Of a stretch of 64,000 nucleotides of DNA, positions 60,159 to 64,000 are shown in pieces (position 1 is the stretch's first letter; each line of letters starts with the position of its first letter). Source of the stretch: Streptomyces sp. I05A-00742 (GTDB lineage: Bacteria; Actinomycetota; Actinomycetes; Streptomycetales; Streptomycetaceae). The stretch lies in contig NZ_JABETO010000009.1 in assembly GCF_013055795.1 (NCBI RefSeq), positions 153,181-217,180 of the forward strand, in the 5' to 3' direction. The notes under the pieces are model-generated. The model worked only from the letters and a program-made list of their open reading frames with translations, had not been told where the DNA came from and ran no database searches. The translations under genes were made by a program, and so were the position numbers.

Positions 60159-61897
60159 GGCACCTCGCCGAGGACCCCGCCGTCGCGCAGCGCGCGGACG
60201 GCACCCGGGGACAGGGGGCGCAGCGCCTCCCGCAGCGCGTAGCCGTCGCGGTACCGGTCGATGGCGTCGGCGATCCGCAGCGACACGTACGAACAGGCGC
60301 CCGTCCGCAGGTTGACGGCCAGGGCCTTGTCGGCGCGGGCGCTCCGGCGGCCGACGACGACGTCCGGGTCGAGACCGCGTACGGAGTCCGGGGCCGGACC
60401 CGGGGGCAGCAGGTACGCGCCGGCGACCCGGCCGGGGGCGAGCCGCCCCGCGCGGGCGAGGGGGCGTCCGAGGGCGGTGACGAGGGCGGCCAGCCGGTCC
60501 GGGGGCAGCGGCGCGGGGTCGAGGACGGCGCGCTGCCTCGGGAGGTCGGCGCCGGTGTCCGCCAGGGTCACCGGGCGGGAGGCCCAGTGCGGTACGGACC
60601 AGTCGGCCGGCCAGTCGAAGACCCGGAGTCCGATGACGCGGTCCACGGCGTCCTCCAGCCGGGCGAGCGCTTCCTCGGCCCCCTCCGGCGCGACACCGGG
60701 CGCACCGAGCCAGAGCTCGGCGACGACGGCCACCCCCTTCGCGCGCAACACGCGGACACAGGAGGCCAGTTGATCCCAGGGCAGCTCGGTTCCGCCGCGT
60801 CCCACCGCACGGTCAGGGGCGGCGCACACGCCGAGGACGACGAGCCGCGGGAACGCTCCGGAGCCCCACCGCTCCCCGCGGCCCGGTGCGCCGGCCGCCG
60901 GCCGGGCGGCGGTGGCGGGCGCGCCGGCCGCCTGGGGTCCGGCCGTGTCCCTCACGGGCGGCGGGGCCGTGACGGTGGTGGGTCCGGCGAAGCGGATGTC
61001 GTCCGGGGAGGCGGGGCGCCGCCTCGGGCGGCGGGTGTCGGGCGAGCACTTCGAGGAGTCGCCCGTCGGTACGCCGGCGCGGCGGAACCCGCGTCCGTCC
61101 CCTGCGCACACCGATGACCGTTCGCCGCTCCCGGGGGAGTTCCGGGGCGGGGGCGGCCCCGCGCACGGTCCCTCGGGGTCCATGAGTTCCCGCAGTCCGA
61201 TCCGGCCGGCCCACGGCTCCGACGGCACCGGGTCGGCGGCACGTTCGCGCCAGCGCAGACCGTCGCCGGGGGCCGGGCCGAACGGGTCGGAGAGCTCCCA
61301 GGCCAGCCCGCGGGGAGCGGGCACCAGGCGGGCGTCCGCGAAGGGGCCGAGGCGGCCGAGCACCGGCCAGTGGGCCGTGGCCCAGCGGCCCGTGACCTCC
61401 AGGGACGGCACACGCGGGCCGAGCGCCCGCGCGACGGCCACCGCCGCGGGCAGCTGCTGGTCCCGTTCGACGACCAGCCGTACCGGCGTGTCCGGCGGCA
61501 CGTCCGCGCATGCCGCGGCCAGGGCCTCGTCGTACGGTGCCGGGGCGGCGGCCGCGCGGAGGACGTCGGCGCCGTACTCCGTGCCGCCGTCCGTCAGTTC
61601 GAGGTCGTCGAGCCGGAGTCGCACCCCGTGCCCCGGCTCGTACAGCGCGCCCAGCAGGGCGCCGAGCCCGCGCAGCCGGTGCAGCGGCGGCCGGGAGGCG
61701 TCGGACAGGGCGCGGGCGCCGGCCGTCGCCATGAGCCGGTCGCCGGGGGCGCGGGAGCGGGTGCGCAGGGTGCCCCGGGTGGCCTGCCGGATGAGGCCGG
61801 CGACGAAGCGGCGGCCGATGTCGACGACCGTCGCCCCGTCGGGCACCGCGGTGAGCCGCAGCGTGGGGTCCCCGCCGGGCGGAACGATGATGATCAT
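60155..61897 (-). CDS. Radical-SAM-like protein lacking the CxxxCxxC cluster
   Basis: A 580-residue protein. Residues about 120-200 look like a Rossmann or B12-binding-type domain (RLVVERDQQLPAAVAVARAL, then SLEVTGRWAT). After a Pro/Arg/Ala-rich low-complexity stretch (about 250-345), residues 345-500 resemble a partial TIM barrel (LVVLGVCAAP, VAVVAELWLGAPGV, RVIGLRVFDWP). The last 70 residues (VNLRTGACSYVSLRIADAI, then LRDGGVLGE) resemble a PqqD/RRE-like peptide-binding unit. No CxxxCxxC is present in any part, so a [4Fe-4S]-SAM cluster is not expected. Family assignment is my inference from layout; it may be a structural or recognition partner of the LanB-like proteins. Confidence 0.5.
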   Translation of the reverse strand: MIIIVPPGGDPTLRLTAVPDGATVVDIGRRFVAGLIRQATRGTLRTRSRAPGDRLMATAGARALSDASRPPLHRLRGLGALLGALYEPGHGVRLRLDDLELTDGGTEYGADVLRAAAAPAPYDEALAAACADVPPDTPVRLVVERDQQLPAAVAVARALGPRVPSLEVTGRWATAHWPVLGRLGPFADARLVPAPRGLAWELSDPFGPAPGDGLRWRERAADPVPSEPWAGRIGLRELMDPEGPCAGPPPPRNSPGSGERSSVCAGDGRGFRRAGVPTGDSSKCSPDTRRPRRRPASPDDIRFAGPTTVTAPPPVRDTAGPQAAGAPATAARPAAGAPGRGERWGSGAFPRLVVLGVCAAPDRAVGRGGTELPWDQLASCVRVLRAKGVAVVAELWLGAPGVAPEGAEEALARLEDAVDRVIGLRVFDWPADWSVPHWASRPVTLADTGADLPRQRAVLDPAPLPPDRLAALVTALGRPLARAGRLAPGRVAGAYLLPPGPAPDSVRGLDPDVVVGRRSARADKALAVNLRTGACSYVSLRIADAIDRYRDGYALREALRPLSPGAVRALRDGGVLGEVP

Positions 61898-64000
61898 GTT
61901 TCCTCCGCTGCGGAGCGCACCATGGTGAGCCGGAGTTCACTGGTGTGCGGGCCGGTGGACCGGCGCAGCCACAACTCCTCCGGTCCGGGCAGCATTTCGA
62001 CGAGGCGCACGGGACCGGCCCGGACGAGCGCGCGGAGCTGTTCGAGCGCGAACGGCGCGTCCAGATCGAGGCAGACCGGCTTGATCTCGGCCGGACTCGC
62101 CGCGAACACATGCCGGGGGACACCGAGTTCGGTACGGAGCGCGTGGACGGCCGTCCACAGTCCGGGCCCGGGGGCCGTCGTGAGGAGGGCCGTCCGTCCG
62201 GGGCCGGGATTCCAGGCGGCCCGCTGCGCGACGACCGGGCCGATCTCGATCCGCGGCGTCCGCACCCCGAAGTCCAGGCGGGGCAGTTCGACCTGGGCGG
62301 GGGCGAACACCCGCAGGTGAGGGTGGTCCTCCTCGCCGACGTACAGGGTCAGCGGGCCATCGGGGCCCAGGAGTTCGGGCTCGCCGTCGCGCAGCTCGGC
62401 CCACAGATCCGCCACGGCCGCCGGTCGTCGGCGCGCACCGCCCGTGCTTCCCGCGGCCACACCGGTGACCTCGACGAACGTGCCCGGGAACCGTTCGCTG
62501 AGCAGACCCTTGTGGCGGCGCCGGTGCAGGACGGTGGCGAGCCGGCCGGGCCCGCCCCACACCGGGAGCAGCGCCCGCAGCTCGTCGTCCAGGGCCGCCG
62601 GGTCGGGCGCGAACGCCCCTTGCAGGCCCCAGCCGAAGACGTACGGGTGGATCTCGCCGAGGACGGGCGTGCTGCCGTCCCCCGCGAGCATCACGTCCGG
62701 GCTGACGAAGGCGGCCCCGGGGCCGGGCCGGGCCAGGCCGGCGAGTGCGCGGGCGTCGAGCCGGGCGACGCGGCCGTCGGACGCGGCGCGCACCAGCCGC
62801 TCGTAGCCCTCGCGCAGCGCGGCCACCTCGCCCTGCCGGGCCCGGAGACCGCCGTCGCGGACGAACTCGGCGAGCCGTTCGGCGAACTCCAGATAGGGCA
62901 CGGGCCCGGACTTCTCCAGGAGTTCGGCCGCCAGGGCGCGGTAGGAGCGGCGGACGGCCTGGCCGACGGCGAGACCGAAGTTGAGCACCGGAGCCAAGTG
63001 GGCCGTCAGCGCCGCGCGCCGCTCCTCGGTGAGGACGACCGGCTGCGCGTCGCCCGCGCAGTCCTCGAAGAGGACGGACCGGTCCGCGTAGGTGGCACCG
63101 GCGTTGCGCCGCGCCGGACGGCCCGTCAGACCGGTGAAAAGGGCCTCGATCCGGACCAGCGCCGAGGGCCGCCCGGCCGGGGCCAGCCGGGTGAACTCCT
63201 CCACGGCGTCCGCGAACCGCCGGACCTCCCGCCGGAACCCGTCGAGTTCCGGCACGTCCGGCAGCTGACGCAGGACGTCACCGAGCGGGTCGAACACCGT
63301 GGAGCTCGGCTCGCACCGGCGCCCCACGAACGCCCGGGCCTCCAGCGCGCGGACCGCGGCCCGTACCTCGTCGGGGCGGATCCCCGTGGCTGCGGCGATG
63401 CCCGCGGCGGTCAACCGCCCGTCGCAGGCGGCCAGGACGCGCTCCTCGGTCCCGGTCAGGGGGTGCGGCGGGCGGCCCGGCAGCAGGGCGGCGCCGTCGG
63501 CGGTCCGCAGGACGGGCAGCCGCCGCACGGGCAGCCCCTCGCGGACCCGGGCCGCCCGGGTGGCCGCCCGGCCGATCTCCGCCGCCGCCCAGAAGGACAC
63601 GAAGGACCGCCGCTCGTACACCCCGTCGGGCGCCTCCGGCCCGCAATGGTCCGCGGCGCCCGGCGCGAACCGGCCGAACGTCACCGGGCCGAACGCGCTC
63701 GTCGTCTCGTTCTTGGCCGCGAGGCGCTGCGCGTAGGCGTACAGCCGCCGCTCCAGGGCCCGTCCGCCGGCCGTACCGCGGGGCGGCGACCGGTGGGTCA
63801 CGGCGTCGTGGAAGTCCGGCGAGAGCTGGAGCAGCGCGTCCGCGACGTCCGTCCGGCGGGCGAACGCGCGCAGCCGGTCGGCGCACTCCTCCCGTTCGGG
63901 CCCGAGCACGGCCGCGAGCCCGGCGGCCGCGCCGTCGGCGGCCCGGCAGGCCGCCGCCCAGGCGGGGTACGAGGGCGGCAGCGGGCGGCCGGGCCCGGCG
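61894..64000 (-). CDS. LanB-like protein 3 (runs off right edge)
   Basis: About 701 residues are visible and the frame stays open to base 64000, so the N-terminus is missing. YAYAQRLAAKNETTSAFGP and NAGATYADRSVLFED are the same landmarks as in LanB-like 2; SPDVMLAGDGSTPVLGEIHP and VPRHVFAASPAEIKPVCLD follow. A winged-helix-like insert (AATGIRPDEVRAAVRALEAR) precedes the second landmark, as in LanB-like 2. Again no elimination domain. Its TGA overlaps the ATG of the radical-SAM-like gene (ATGA), placing it upstream in the same operon. Confidence 0.83.
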   Translation of the reverse strand, partial: AGPGRPLPPSYPAWAAACRAADGAAAGLAAVLGPEREECADRLRAFARRTDVADALLQLSPDFHDAVTHRSPPRGTAGGRALERRLYAYAQRLAAKNETTSAFGPVTFGRFAPGAADHCGPEAPDGVYERRSFVSFWAAAEIGRAATRAARVREGLPVRRLPVLRTADGAALLPGRPPHPLTGTEERVLAACDGRLTAAGIAAATGIRPDEVRAAVRALEARAFVGRRCEPSSTVFDPLGDVLRQLPDVPELDGFRREVRRFADAVEEFTRLAPAGRPSALVRIEALFTGLTGRPARRNAGATYADRSVLFEDCAGDAQPVVLTEERRAALTAHLAPVLNFGLAVGQAVRRSYRALAAELLEKSGPVPYLEFAERLAEFVRDGGLRARQGEVAALREGYERLVRAASDGRVARLDARALAGLARPGPGAAFVSPDVMLAGDGSTPVLGEIHPYVFGWGLQGAFAPDPAALDDELRALLPVWGGPGRLATVLHRRRHKGLLSERFPGTFVEVTGVAAGSTGGARRRPAAVADLWAELRDGEPELLGPDGPLTLYVGEEDHPHLRVFAPAQVELPRLDFGVRTPRIEIGPVVAQRAAWNPGPGRTALLTTAPGPGLWTAVHALRTELGVPRHVFAASPAEIKPVCLDLDAPFALEQLRALVRAGPVRLVEMLPGPEELWLRRSTGPHTSELRLTMVRSAAEET

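Overview
This window is high-GC actinobacterial DNA, almost certainly a Streptomyces chromosome. Supporting features are many GTG starts, strings of ATGA/GTGA stop-start overlaps, SpoIIE/PP2C and Rcp1-type signalling proteins, a probable streptophobe-type membrane protein, CGNR and HxlR regulators, and a type II polyketide locus. I saw no rRNA, tRNA, CRISPR array, transposase or integrase.

Layout. 1-5.9 kb: edge of a minus-strand gene, an XRE/MmyB-like regulator, a PIG-V-like mannosyltransferase, a TetR gene with a clear double operator facing a gutted MFS gene, a secreted protein and an mscL with a zinc ribbon. 5.9-16 kb: MFS exporter, SpoIIE-type phosphatase, secreted M4 metalloprotease, GGCT-like enzyme, two membrane proteins and an M15-like lipoprotein. 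16.1-17.1 kb: an unrecognised Cys-rich protein coupled to a small HTH protein. 17.8-33.1 kb: aromatic (type II) polyketide cluster. 33.1-38.2 kb: ECF41-like sigma factor, hemerythrin, alpha/beta hydrolase, AraC regulator and CPA2 antiporter. 38.9-53.7 kb: housekeeping and signalling genes (AzlCD, CGNR, HxlR, PrsW, two-component systems, serine hydrolase, Usp, CHASE3 kinase with a PP2C partner, L,D-transpeptidase). 53.8-64 kb: minus-strand, tightly coupled operon of three glutamylation-domain-only LanB-like proteins, a radical-SAM-like protein without a cysteine cluster, an MFS exporter and an FMN reductase; it runs off the right edge.

The polyketide cluster follows the classical angucycline order oxygenase, cyclase, KS-alpha, CLF, ACP, ketoreductase, aromatase, second oxygenase (E-F-A-B-C-D-L-M). 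In the M position, where pga-type clusters carry an oxygenase fused to an SDR reductase, this locus has an oxygenase fused in frame to a flavin-dependent halogenase. A separate SDR lies downstream. Further tailoring genes are a deazaflavin-type reductase, an ABM monooxygenase, a cupin, a flavin reductase and a single gene that fuses ABM and deazaflavin-type domains. Flavin reductase plus ABM oxygenase recalls the ring-opening pairs of jadomycin/gilvocarcin/kinamycin-type pathways, so a halogenated, oxidatively rearranged angucycline-like product is a reasonable inference. No SARP or LuxR-type activator is visible in the cluster.

The right-hand operon is the best candidate for an unusual system. 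Its proteins have the size of stand-alone LanB glutamylation domains (PEARL or split LanB) and lack elimination domains. Every junction from the dehydratases to the exporter overlaps. No precursor peptide is visible, so it may lie beyond the right edge.
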